Origin: Bacillota bacterium
GTDB lineage: Bacteria > Bacillota > Dethiobacteria > DTU022 > UBA8154
Length of the DNA stretch: 10,061 nucleotides
Reading direction: 5' to 3'
Assembly: GCA_003456095.1 (NCBI GenBank)
Contig: DMPF01000172.1
Coordinates: 1-10,061, forward strand
The position numbers were made by a program, and so were the translations under genes. Numbering within the stretch: position 1 is the stretch's first letter; the number at the start of each line of letters is the position of its first letter. A model generated the notes under the pieces. That model saw nothing but the letters and a program-made list of their open reading frames with translations. It made no database searches and was not told where the DNA came from. Shown here piece by piece: positions 1 to 5,165 of the stretch.

Positions 1-611
1 TGCCTAGGGCGGGGACGGGAAGTAAGGCCCCCCAGATCGCTGCTCTGGTGGAACCGTGGCGCGACCGGTTTCCATCTGCAGCGGAGGCGCTCCTTTACCT
101 GGAGGATGACCACAGTGTAAGACCGTCCCGTCCTGCGGCGAAAGAGAAACGGCGGCAGGAAGAGATATATCTGCTACGCCGTCGTCGTGTCAATGAAATT
201 GTTGCCGCGGTGGTTAAAGAGAGCACCGCGGTTGATTCTTTTGCGGCCCGGCTTGGCCGGATAATGCTGCGCAGCACCACAGGGATCCCTATGCTTCTGC
301 TCAGCCTGTTGGCTATGTATTACTTCATCGGTGTTATTATTGCCCGGGTTGTGGTGGCCCTTACGGAAGAAGTGGTGATGGAAGGATACTACGTTCCCCT
401 GATGGATGGACTCGTGGGGCGAATATTTGCCCCCACCTCCATTACAAGGTATATACTCACCGGCGAATACGGTCTTTTAACCATGACCGTGGTTTACCTG
501 CTGGGGCTGTTTATGCCACTGGTGGCCGGTTTTTACTTCAGCCTTTCATTTATGAAGGATTCAGGATACCTGCCCCCGCGTCGCCACATTGCTGGACAGG
601 CTCCTCGTTAA
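1..611 (+). CDS. feoB: FeoB ferrous iron transport protein, middle part (5' end outside window, frame lost at 573-577)
   Basis: FeoB is an inner-membrane GTP-dependent Fe2+ importer. The reading frame is already open at the left edge (first full codon at 3), so GTG 48 is not a real start and the GTPase domain lies outside the window. Numbered from GTG 48, residues 1-60 match the helical spacer after the G domain. STTGIP (76-81) opens the first membrane helix (about 80-105). The stretch LTEEVVMEGYYVPL (105-118) and the second helix after TGEYGLLTM (138-146, helix about 141-167) are typical FeoB, as is DSGYLP (171-176). At DSGYLP family agreement stops and the frame ends at TAA 609-611 after a nonsense tail. 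Removing one C from the C5 tract at 573-577 restores GYLPRVATLLDRLL and continues straight into the next fragment. Identification is firm. Whether the gene is really broken or this is a sequence error is open. Confidence 0.88.
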   Translation, partial: PRAGTGSKAPQIAALVEPWRDRFPSAAEALLYLEDDHSVRPSRPAAKEKRRQEEIYLLRRRRVNEIVAAVVKESTAVDSFAARLGRIMLRSTTGIPMLLLSLLAMYYFIGVIIARVVVALTEEVVMEGYYVPLMDGLVGRIFAPTSITRYILTGEYGLLTMTVVYLLGLFMPLVAGFYFSLSFMKDSGYLPPRRHIAGQAPR

Positions 612-1356
612 ACTGGGGTTAAACGGGCGCGCGGTAATTCCGATCATTCTGGGCTTTGGATGTGTGACCATGGCTACGATTACCACACGACTTCTCGGCT
701 CCAAAAGGGAAAGGATAATCGCAGCTGCACTCCTGGGAATTACCATACCCTGTTCAGCCCAGCTGGGGGTGATTCTCGGCATGGTAGCTCCTTTAGGCCC
801 GGCTTACCTGGCAATTTATCTTTTAACAATCGGAGCTGTTTTTGTAGCCATCGGCGTGATTATGGAGAAGGTGCTGCCGGGACGTTCCACCGACCTGCTC
901 ATTGACTTGCCGGTGATGCGTGTGCCTCGTCTCGGCAATGTTCTACGCAAAACATACGTGCGTACGGTTCATTTCATTAAAGAAGCGGCACCTCTTTTTG
1001 CCGTGGGGGCGGTTTCAATCAGCTTGCTGCAAATTTCCGGCCTGATGCTGGAAATTCAGGATTCATTCCGTCCTTTGGTAAGCGGCTGGCTGTATCTGCC
1101 CCCAGAGGCGGCCACGGCATTTATCATGGGTATAGTACAGCATGATTTTGGCGCTGCAGAACTCTATGCCCTGCCGATGGCTGCAGGACAGACGCTGGTG
1201 GCGCTTGTGACTATTACCCTCTTTGTCCCTATCATCGCTTCCATAATGGTAATCCTTAAAGAACGGGGATTTAAGGACGGTTTGCTGATTTGGCTGGGTT
1301 CTTTTGTTACCGCTTTATTTGTGGGCGGCTTGCTGGCCCGCGTGATCACAATATAA
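589..1356 (+). CDS. feoB: FeoB ferrous iron transport protein, C-terminal part (second half of the frameshifted gene)
   Basis: This is the membrane permease end of the same feoB. The frame becomes FeoB-like at about 577, before the nominal TTG at 589, and there is no ribosome binding site, so it is a continuation and not an independent gene. The first gate motif is intact: GFGCVTMATITTR at residues 22-34 with Cys25, then IPCSAQ with Cys55. Further family blocks are HFIKEAAPL (128-136), FIMGIVQHDFGAA (178-190) and LVALVTITLFVP (203-214). Membrane helices lie roughly at 44-66, 70-93, 131-151, 201-222 and 231-253. In the second gate I recall a common FeoB Cys (FVPC-like); here it is FVPIIAS with Ile215. 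The stop at 1354-1356 is 5 bp from the convergent rpsT stop. FeoA is not visible; it could lie upstream of the window. Length and end match the family, so only the internal frame is damaged. Confidence 0.88.
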   Translation: MLDRLLVKLGLNGRAVIPIILGFGCVTMATITTRLLGSKRERIIAAALLGITIPCSAQLGVILGMVAPLGPAYLAIYLLTIGAVFVAIGVIMEKVLPGRSTDLLIDLPVMRVPRLGNVLRKTYVRTVHFIKEAAPLFAVGAVSISLLQISGLMLEIQDSFRPLVSGWLYLPPEAATAFIMGIVQHDFGAAELYALPMAAGQTLVALVTITLFVPIIASIMVILKERGFKDGLLIWLGSFVTALFVGGLLARVITI

Positions 1357-1361
1357 AATAA

Positions 1362-1628
1362 TCAGCTGGCATCCCGGTGCAATTTCCTGGCAAGACGTGA
1401 TTTTTTCCGTGCTGCCGTTCTTTTGTGCAGAACGCCTTTTGACGCGGCTTTATCAATAAGCCTGCTGGCCTGCAGGTAATTGTTTTGTGCCTTCTGCGCT
1501 TCATCTCCCTCTAGCGACGTAAAAAATTTCTTTACCGCTGTCTTTAGCTGCGATTTAACCTGACGATTGCGCTGGTGCCTTACTTCCGACTGCTTCATAC
1601 GCTTAATTGCCGATTTAATGTTAGGCAC
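1362..1628 (-). CDS. rpsT: 30S ribosomal protein S20
   Basis: S20 is a primary 16S rRNA-binding protein needed for early assembly of the 30S subunit. The 88-residue product has the expected size and the very basic, helix-rich composition. Family blocks are visible: MPNIKSAIKR at the start, HQRNRQVKSQLKTAVKKF in the first third and GVLHKRTAARKKSRLARKL at the end. The start is GTG (1626-1628), set by a near-perfect GGAGGTGA ribosome binding site at 1633-1640 with 4 nt between. It is transcribed alone, leftwards, from a good sigma-A-type promoter at 1653-1681. The usual Clostridia neighbours on its right (gpr, holA, lepA) are not here; a small membrane protein gene is divergent instead. No terminator hairpin is visible before the 5-bp junction with feoB. 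Confidence 0.97.
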   Translation of the reverse strand: MPNIKSAIKRMKQSEVRHQRNRQVKSQLKTAVKKFFTSLEGDEAQKAQNNYLQASRLIDKAASKGVLHKRTAARKKSRLARKLHRDAS

Positions 1629-1652
1629 GCTTTCACCTCCTCAACAGGCTTT

Positions 1653-1681
1653 ATTCTAACACGGCTGCTGGAAAAAAGCAA
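1653..1681 (-). promoter_or_regulatory. Sigma-A-type promoter of rpsT
   Basis: On the minus strand, TTGCTT (1676-1681) and TAGAAT (1653-1658) are separated by exactly 17 nt. This places the transcription start near 1645 and gives a short leader containing the GGAGGTGA site. The match is by eye and untested. Confidence 0.6.
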
Positions 1682-1766
1682 CTCCTGCGGGGCAAAAAAC
1701 ACAGCGGAAACGGAATTGCCACTGATTATACTGGCATAATTGCACAATGTATGGATATCATAATAG

Positions 1767-1787
1767 TGATCACCCTTTACGTGATCA
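1767..1787. promoter_or_regulatory. Operator-like inverted repeat TGATCAC-N7-GTGATCA
   Basis: A perfect 7-bp inverted repeat (1767-1773 and 1781-1787) with a 7-nt spacer lies between the divergent rpsT and holin-like genes, 45 bp before the latter's start. Because TGATCA is itself palindromic, the site also reads as a direct repeat GTGATCA with a 15-bp period. A weak promoter (TTGCAC 1740-1745, TAATAG 1761-1766, 15-nt gap) would overlap its left edge, which is the usual place for a repressor site. The cognate regulator is unknown. Confidence 0.35.
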
Positions 1788-1832
1788 ACAAGTCCTCATC
1801 CGAGGGAGTGTTTCCGCGAAGGAGGTGAGAAA

Positions 1833-2087
1833 ATGCGTACTTCCGGACTGGTAGGCGTGATTATCCGTTTCATTGTTTCCGCGCTGGTGCTGATGCTGGT
1901 TAGCTTTCTGCTCCCCGGTTTTGCCGCGCTAACCTTTGGTCAGGCCCTGATCGCCGCAGTGGTTATTGCCGTGTTGGGCTATGTGGTGGAGAGTCTTTTC
2001 GGGCGGAAGATATCGCCGCAGAACCGCGGAATTGTCGGTTTTTTTGCGGCAGCCGCTGTAATTTATCTTTCACAGTTCATTTATTGA
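1833..2087 (+). CDS. Small integral membrane protein, phage-holin IV / YvlD-like
   Basis: The protein has 84 residues, almost all of it membrane-spanning. Three hydrophobic segments are seen at about 8-28 (ending FLLPGF), 35-56 and 67-83. A short polar loop (GRKISPQNRG, 57-66) joins the last two. The spacing and the LLPGF and RGIVGF motifs recall the 'mycobacterial 4-TMS phage holin' family (Pfam Phage_holin_4_2), common as chromosomal single genes in Firmicutes and Actinobacteria. Despite the name, no lysis genes or phage genes are nearby, so a lytic role is not supported; its function is unknown. The start ATG is fixed by AAGGAGGTGA at 1819-1828, a full anti-Shine-Dalgarno match, implying strong translation. 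The gene is divergent from rpsT across a 204-bp gap. Its stop codon overlaps the -35 box of the fprA promoter. Confidence 0.7.
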   Translation: MRTSGLVGVIIRFIVSALVLMLVSFLLPGFAALTFGQALIAAVVIAVLGYVVESLFGRKISPQNRGIVGFFAAAAVIYLSQFIY

Positions 2088-2112
2088 CAAGAGGACTGTT
2101 TCAGGCTAATAT
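2084..2112 (+). promoter_or_regulatory. Sigma-A-type promoter of the flavodiiron gene
   Basis: A consensus TTGACA (2084-2089) is followed after exactly 17 nt by TAATAT (2107-2112). The -35 box contains the TGA stop codon (2085-2087) of the preceding gene. Transcription would start near 2119, leaving a leader of about 90 nt before ATG 2209. This shows the flavodiiron gene can be expressed independently of the membrane protein gene. Confidence 0.6.
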
Positions 2113-2208
2113 AGCAATAATAGGTATTCCATGATATCTGCTAAAATACAAAAAATTGAACAGACTTTGCTGCGGCAAAAGAAAAATTTCAGAGGAGGAG
2201 CTTTTAAA

Positions 2209-3396
2209 ATGGCCGTGCGGGAAATTACAAAAGGCATATATGCTGTAGGAGCACTGGACTGGGAACGTCGACTTTTCGACGAGCTAATTCCCCTGCCGTA
2301 TGGGACCAGCTACAATGCCTACCTGGTTAAGGGCAGCGAGAAGACGGTCCTGCTGGATACAGTGGACCCTACCAAAGGGCAGGAATTACGTGACCATCTG
2401 CGTGCGCTCAATGTGGACAAGATCGATTATATTGTGGCCCATCACGGAGAACAGGATCATTCGGGGACCATTCCGCAGATTTTGGAGCTTTACCCCGAAG
2501 CACTGGTGCTCACCAATGAAAAGTGCAGCGTCATCCTGCAGGACCTGCTGCACATTCCCGCCGCAAAGCTCCGGGTTGTGCAGGAGGAGGAGACTATCTC
2601 CTTGGGAGAGAAGACGCTTAAGTTTATCTTTACCCCATGGGTACACTGGCCTGAAACAATGGTTACCTACCTGCCGGAAGATAAAATCCTCTTCAGTTGT
2701 GACTTTTTCAGTTCCCACCTTGCTACAGGAGAGCTCTTTGCCAGCAACCAAAGCAACACTTACAGCGCGGCAAAACGTTTTTTTTCCGAAATTATGATGC
2801 CTTTCCGCGCGGCAATCCGCAACAATCTGAAAAGACTGGAGAATCTGGAAATCAAAATGATTGCGCCGAGCCATGGGCCTGTTTATGATAATCCCGCCAT
2901 TATCCTCGAGGCGTACCGGGAATGGAGCGATGAAGCCGGGGTGAAAAACGAGGCGGTGATTATTTACGTTTCCATGCACGGCAGTACGGAAAAAATGGTG
3001 CGCGTCCTTACAGACGCCCTGTTCAAACGGGGCGTAGGCGTAAAACCTTTTCGCCTTACCGTGACGGATACGGGAGAACTGGCTGTAGCCCTGGTGGATG
3101 CGGCTACGCTCGTGGTTGCTTCCCCCGCGGTTCTGGGCGGAGCCCATCCTCAGGTTGCCTATGCCGCAATGCTGGCCGCCGCCCTGCGTCCACGTGTAAA
3201 GTTCGGCGCTATTATCGGCTCCTACGGCTGGGGCAGCAAGATGGTGGAGCAGCTAGGCGGCCTGATAGGCGGTCTTAAAGCGGAACTGCTCGAACCGGTG
3301 GTGGCAAAAGGTTATCCCCGGGAAGAGCACCTAGCCGCGCTGGATACATTGGCTGCCCGGATCGACCAAAGCCATAAAGATTTAGGGATACAATGA
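2209..3396 (+). CDS. fprA: FprA-type flavodiiron protein (O2/NO reductase)
   Basis: This is a soluble anaerobe-type enzyme that reduces O2 to water and/or NO to N2O. It takes electrons through FMN, usually supplied by rubredoxin. The start ATG 2209 is chosen because of AGAGGAGGAG at 2191-2200; the frame opens further up (ATG 2131) but without a good binding site. The 396 residues match the family length. The N-terminal metallo-beta-lactamase-like domain carries the di-iron ligands HHGEQDH (His79, Glu81, Asp83), His146, Asp165 and His222, all present and at almost canonical positions. From about 250 a flavodoxin domain follows, with the FMN phosphate loop SMHGST at 255-260. No rubredoxin or NADH:rubredoxin oxidoreductase gene is adjacent, so the electron donor must be elsewhere. 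It has its own promoter and terminator and is probably monocistronic. Whether it prefers O2 or NO cannot be read from the sequence. Confidence 0.95.
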   Translation: MAVREITKGIYAVGALDWERRLFDELIPLPYGTSYNAYLVKGSEKTVLLDTVDPTKGQELRDHLRALNVDKIDYIVAHHGEQDHSGTIPQILELYPEALVLTNEKCSVILQDLLHIPAAKLRVVQEEETISLGEKTLKFIFTPWVHWPETMVTYLPEDKILFSCDFFSSHLATGELFASNQSNTYSAAKRFFSEIMMPFRAAIRNNLKRLENLEIKMIAPSHGPVYDNPAIILEAYREWSDEAGVKNEAVIIYVSMHGSTEKMVRVLTDALFKRGVGVKPFRLTVTDTGELAVALVDAATLVVASPAVLGGAHPQVAYAAMLAAALRPRVKFGAIIGSYGWGSKMVEQLGGLIGGLKAELLEPVVAKGYPREEHLAALDTLAARIDQSHKDLGIQ

Positions 3397-3398
3397 AT

Positions 3399-3433
3399 AA
3401 AGAGAAGGGGGCCGCTATGGCCCCCTTCTCTTT
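3399..3433. terminator. Bidirectional intrinsic terminator hairpin
   Basis: A perfect 15-bp stem (3399-3413 with 3419-3433) encloses a 5-nt loop. The core is GGGGGCC/GGCCCCC, flanked by AAAGAGAA/TTCTCTTT so that each strand ends in a pyrimidine-rich run. It begins 2 bp after the fprA stop (3394-3396) and, on the other strand, 2 bp after the TAA (3436-3438) of the small minus-strand gene. That placement suits a shared terminator for two convergent genes. The U-run after the stem is short on both sides. Confidence 0.85.
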
Positions 3434-3435
3434 GG

Positions 3436-3610
3436 TTACCTTTTCTTGTTTGTACGGTCACAAATACTGCCGGTTGTACGCTCACAGGCATTATCTCTAA
3501 ATTCCCGTTCCACTTCCAGGTCTGCACCAGCGTCAACATTTACATTGGTCATGCCGCGCTTGCTGCAATTGGGCTTCTGTTTTCTGCTTTTGTTGTATTT
3601 TTTTTGCCAA
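3436..3610 (-). CDS. Small basic Cys-containing protein, frame interrupted at an A8 tract (unidentified)
   Basis: I do not recognise this family. On the minus strand a strong AGGAAAGGGGGG site (3617-3628) lies 6 nt before TTG 3608-3610, which begins MAKK. The next bases are an A8 run (3598-3605 on the plus strand). As written, that frame ends after 25 codons. With A7 it would continue for 57 residues: MAKKYNKSRKQKPNCSKRG, then TNVNVDAGADLEVEREF, ending CDRTNKKR at the TAA 3436-3438. This product is highly charged, with Cys at 15, 42 and 50, no membrane segment and basic ends. Support for a real gene: ribosome binding site, MAKK-type start, stop 2 bp from a bidirectional terminator, and a possible promoter upstream. 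The uninterrupted alternative starts (ATG at 3645 or 3552) lack a good binding site. Slippage or a one-base sequence error are both possible. Confidence 0.55.
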
Positions 3611-3705
3611 CACAATCCCCCCTTTCCTGCGTTTATTTTTTGCATAAATTTCGCTTCTATCCCTGCTTTTTAATTTTTAACATTCGGGCATAAAGGTAGG
3701 GCGAG

Positions 3706-3735
3706 ATCATATTTAATTAACATGACATATACCAA
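3706..3735 (-). promoter_or_regulatory. Possible promoter of the small minus-strand gene
   Basis: On the minus strand TTGGTA (3730-3735) and TATGAT (3706-3711) are 18 nt apart. The start point would be near 3698, giving a leader of about 90 nt before TTG 3610. The surrounding DNA is AT-rich, so chance matches are likely. Confidence 0.35.
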
Positions 3736-3798
3736 ACGCTTTTAATGAATGATTCCTTGTGGTAAAATAATACAAAGTGGGGGAAGGAGATGGGTGCA

Positions 3799-4236
3799 AT
3801 GATCGAAATGAAGGTACATGCCGTGACAGTAGATCAAAGCGGGGGATTTCTTATCCTCTTAACGGATAAAGAAACGAAAAAAGTGCTGCCCATCTCCGTT
3901 GGACCATTTGAAGCCCAGGCCATTGCTTCTTTTCTGCAGGGAAAGACCTTTCCTCGGCCTCTTGCTCACGATTTACTCAAACTGTTGTGTGAAAACTTGG
4001 GCGGAGTGTTGGAAAAAATAGTTATTACCGATATCCGTGACAGCACTTATTATGCCGAGCTGTACCTGGAGTGCCACGATAAAATCATTATTGTCGATTC
4101 CCGCCCCAGCGATGCTATTGCCCTAGCCGTGCGCTGCAGTGCTCCTATTTATATGCAGATGCGTCTGGTGGAATTTACTTATGACTGCCGGGAATTTATG
4201 CCGGAAGGTACGGACAGCGAAGAAGAAACACACTAA
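3799..4236 (+). CDS. BFN-domain (DUF151, bifunctional nuclease-like) protein
   Basis: This is a small cytoplasmic protein of the BFN/DUF151 family (Pfam PF02577), named after a plant protein with RNase and DNase activity. The bacterial role is not established. The 145 residues begin MIEMKV, the usual opening of this family. Conserved blocks follow: LPISVGPFEAQAIA (30-43), RPLAHDLL (53-60), LGGVLEKIVITDI (67-79) and the signature IVDSRPSDAIALAVR (98-112), then API. The acidic tail (GTDSEEET) is poorly conserved in such proteins. Start: an ATG at 3790 directly abuts the AAGGAG site (3784-3789), whereas ATG 3799 is 9 nt away and matches the family, so 3799 is preferred. A 75-bp gap without terminator leads to the Sir2 gene, so the two may be co-transcribed. 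Confidence 0.9.
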   Translation: MIEMKVHAVTVDQSGGFLILLTDKETKKVLPISVGPFEAQAIASFLQGKTFPRPLAHDLLKLLCENLGGVLEKIVITDIRDSTYYAELYLECHDKIIIVDSRPSDAIALAVRCSAPIYMQMRLVEFTYDCREFMPEGTDSEEETH

Positions 4237-4311
4237 AAATTGCACTTATAGTGAGCATCCTGCGCCCCGCTGAAAATGTAGCCTGAGCAATAAACAAAGG
4301 AGGAGAGGCTG

Positions 4312-5085
4312 ATGGCCATTAAAGATGGACATGCTGCCACACTTGCAAGCTGGCTGGAGGAAGCCTTGCCTAGTCGGTCAGTGGTTTTCAGTGGAGCGGG
4401 GATTAGTACCGCTTCCGGCATTCCTGACTTCCGCAGCCCCGGTGGGTTGTGGTCACGATTTAATCCGGATGAACTTTCTTTTCCCCGTTTTCTTGCCAGT
4501 GCACAGAGCCGGCGCTGTTACTGGGAATTTTATCGCGAAAACTGGAAAATTTCCCGGGAGGCTCTACCCAATGCCGCCCATCATGTCGTAGCTGCGCTGG
4601 AGCATAGAGGCATGCTTTCCGTTGTGATTACCCAGAATATAGACGGTCTGCACCAGAAAGGGGGAAGTTTGCCGCAGAAGGTATTGGAGTTGCATGGCAA
4701 CATGTGGGAGGTACGCTGCCTATCCTGTAGCCGTTCCTATCCCTGGGAAGATATTTACCTGCGCCTGGAAGAAGAAAAAACAGTAGAAGATTGTGATTGT
4801 GGGGGTTTTCTTAAGCCGGCAACCATTTCTTTCGGTCAATCTTTGTCGGAAAAAGTCCTGGGGGAAGCACGCCGTCACACTGTAAATAGTGATCTTTTTA
4901 TCTGTATCGGCTCATCTCTGGTAGTATACCCGGCGGCATCTTTCCCTCAATTGGCAAAGCAGGCCGGTGCCAGGCTGGTGATCATCGACCGCCAACCTAC
5001 AGTATTGGACCATCTGGCCGATCTTGTGATCAACGACGAAGCTGCTGCAGTCATGTCCGCTTTGAGGGATCTGCTGCGTATATAA
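4312..5085 (+). CDS. Sir2-family NAD-dependent protein deacetylase (sirtuin)
   Basis: It removes acyl groups from protein lysines, consuming NAD+ and releasing nicotinamide and O-acetyl-ADP-ribose. In bacteria, acetyl-CoA synthetase is a classic target. The 257 residues are a full-length single-domain sirtuin. Visible motifs in order: GAGIS (28-32), GIPDFR (36-41), TQNID (107-111), catalytic His128 in LELHGN, a zinc site formed by Cys136, Cys139, Cys161 and Cys163 (CX2C and CXC), ISFGQSL (172-178), then GSSLVVYPA for NAD binding. The site AAGGAGGAGAG (4298-4308) sets ATG 4312. No acuA- or acs-type partner is in the window. Its upstream neighbour is the BFN gene; proA follows after 80 bp. The family assignment is certain; the substrate is not. 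Confidence 0.95.
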   Translation: MAIKDGHAATLASWLEEALPSRSVVFSGAGISTASGIPDFRSPGGLWSRFNPDELSFPRFLASAQSRRCYWEFYRENWKISREALPNAAHHVVAALEHRGMLSVVITQNIDGLHQKGGSLPQKVLELHGNMWEVRCLSCSRSYPWEDIYLRLEEEKTVEDCDCGGFLKPATISFGQSLSEKVLGEARRHTVNSDLFICIGSSLVVYPAASFPQLAKQAGARLVIIDRQPTVLDHLADLVINDEAAAVMSALRDLLRI

Positions 5086-5165
5086 TTTAAGATCTGAATA
5101 TATTAAAGAACCCTTTTTTTCTCTTCATCCACCAGAACGGTTATATCCTCACGCATGGAGATGAT

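Noticed and set aside
48..50. GTG as the start of an independent 187-residue protein
   Set aside because: The frame is open to the left edge, there is no suitable binding site, and the protein starts in the middle of the FeoB spacer region.
1833..2087. Prophage or lysis function suggested by the holin-like family name
   Set aside because: No endolysin, spanin, integrase or other phage gene lies nearby, and this family is common as isolated chromosomal genes.
2131..2208. Upstream ATG extending the flavodiiron protein by 26 residues
   Set aside because: It lacks a good ribosome binding site. ATG 2209 has AGAGGAGGAG, and starting there puts the iron ligands at canonical positions (His79, Glu81, Asp83).
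2386..3147. Minus-strand open frame of 253 codons inside the flavodiiron gene
   Set aside because: The plus strand carries every di-iron ligand and the FMN loop. The antisense frame has no binding site and low-complexity content.
3446..3673. Plus-strand open frame of 75 codons with hydrophobic stretch
   Set aside because: No ribosome binding site, composition driven by the T-rich complement of the minus-strand gene, and it begins just after the fprA terminator.
5087..5120. Possible terminator after the sirtuin gene (T7 run at 5114-5120)
   Set aside because: There is no GC-rich stem before the T run, only a 5-bp all-AT pairing.
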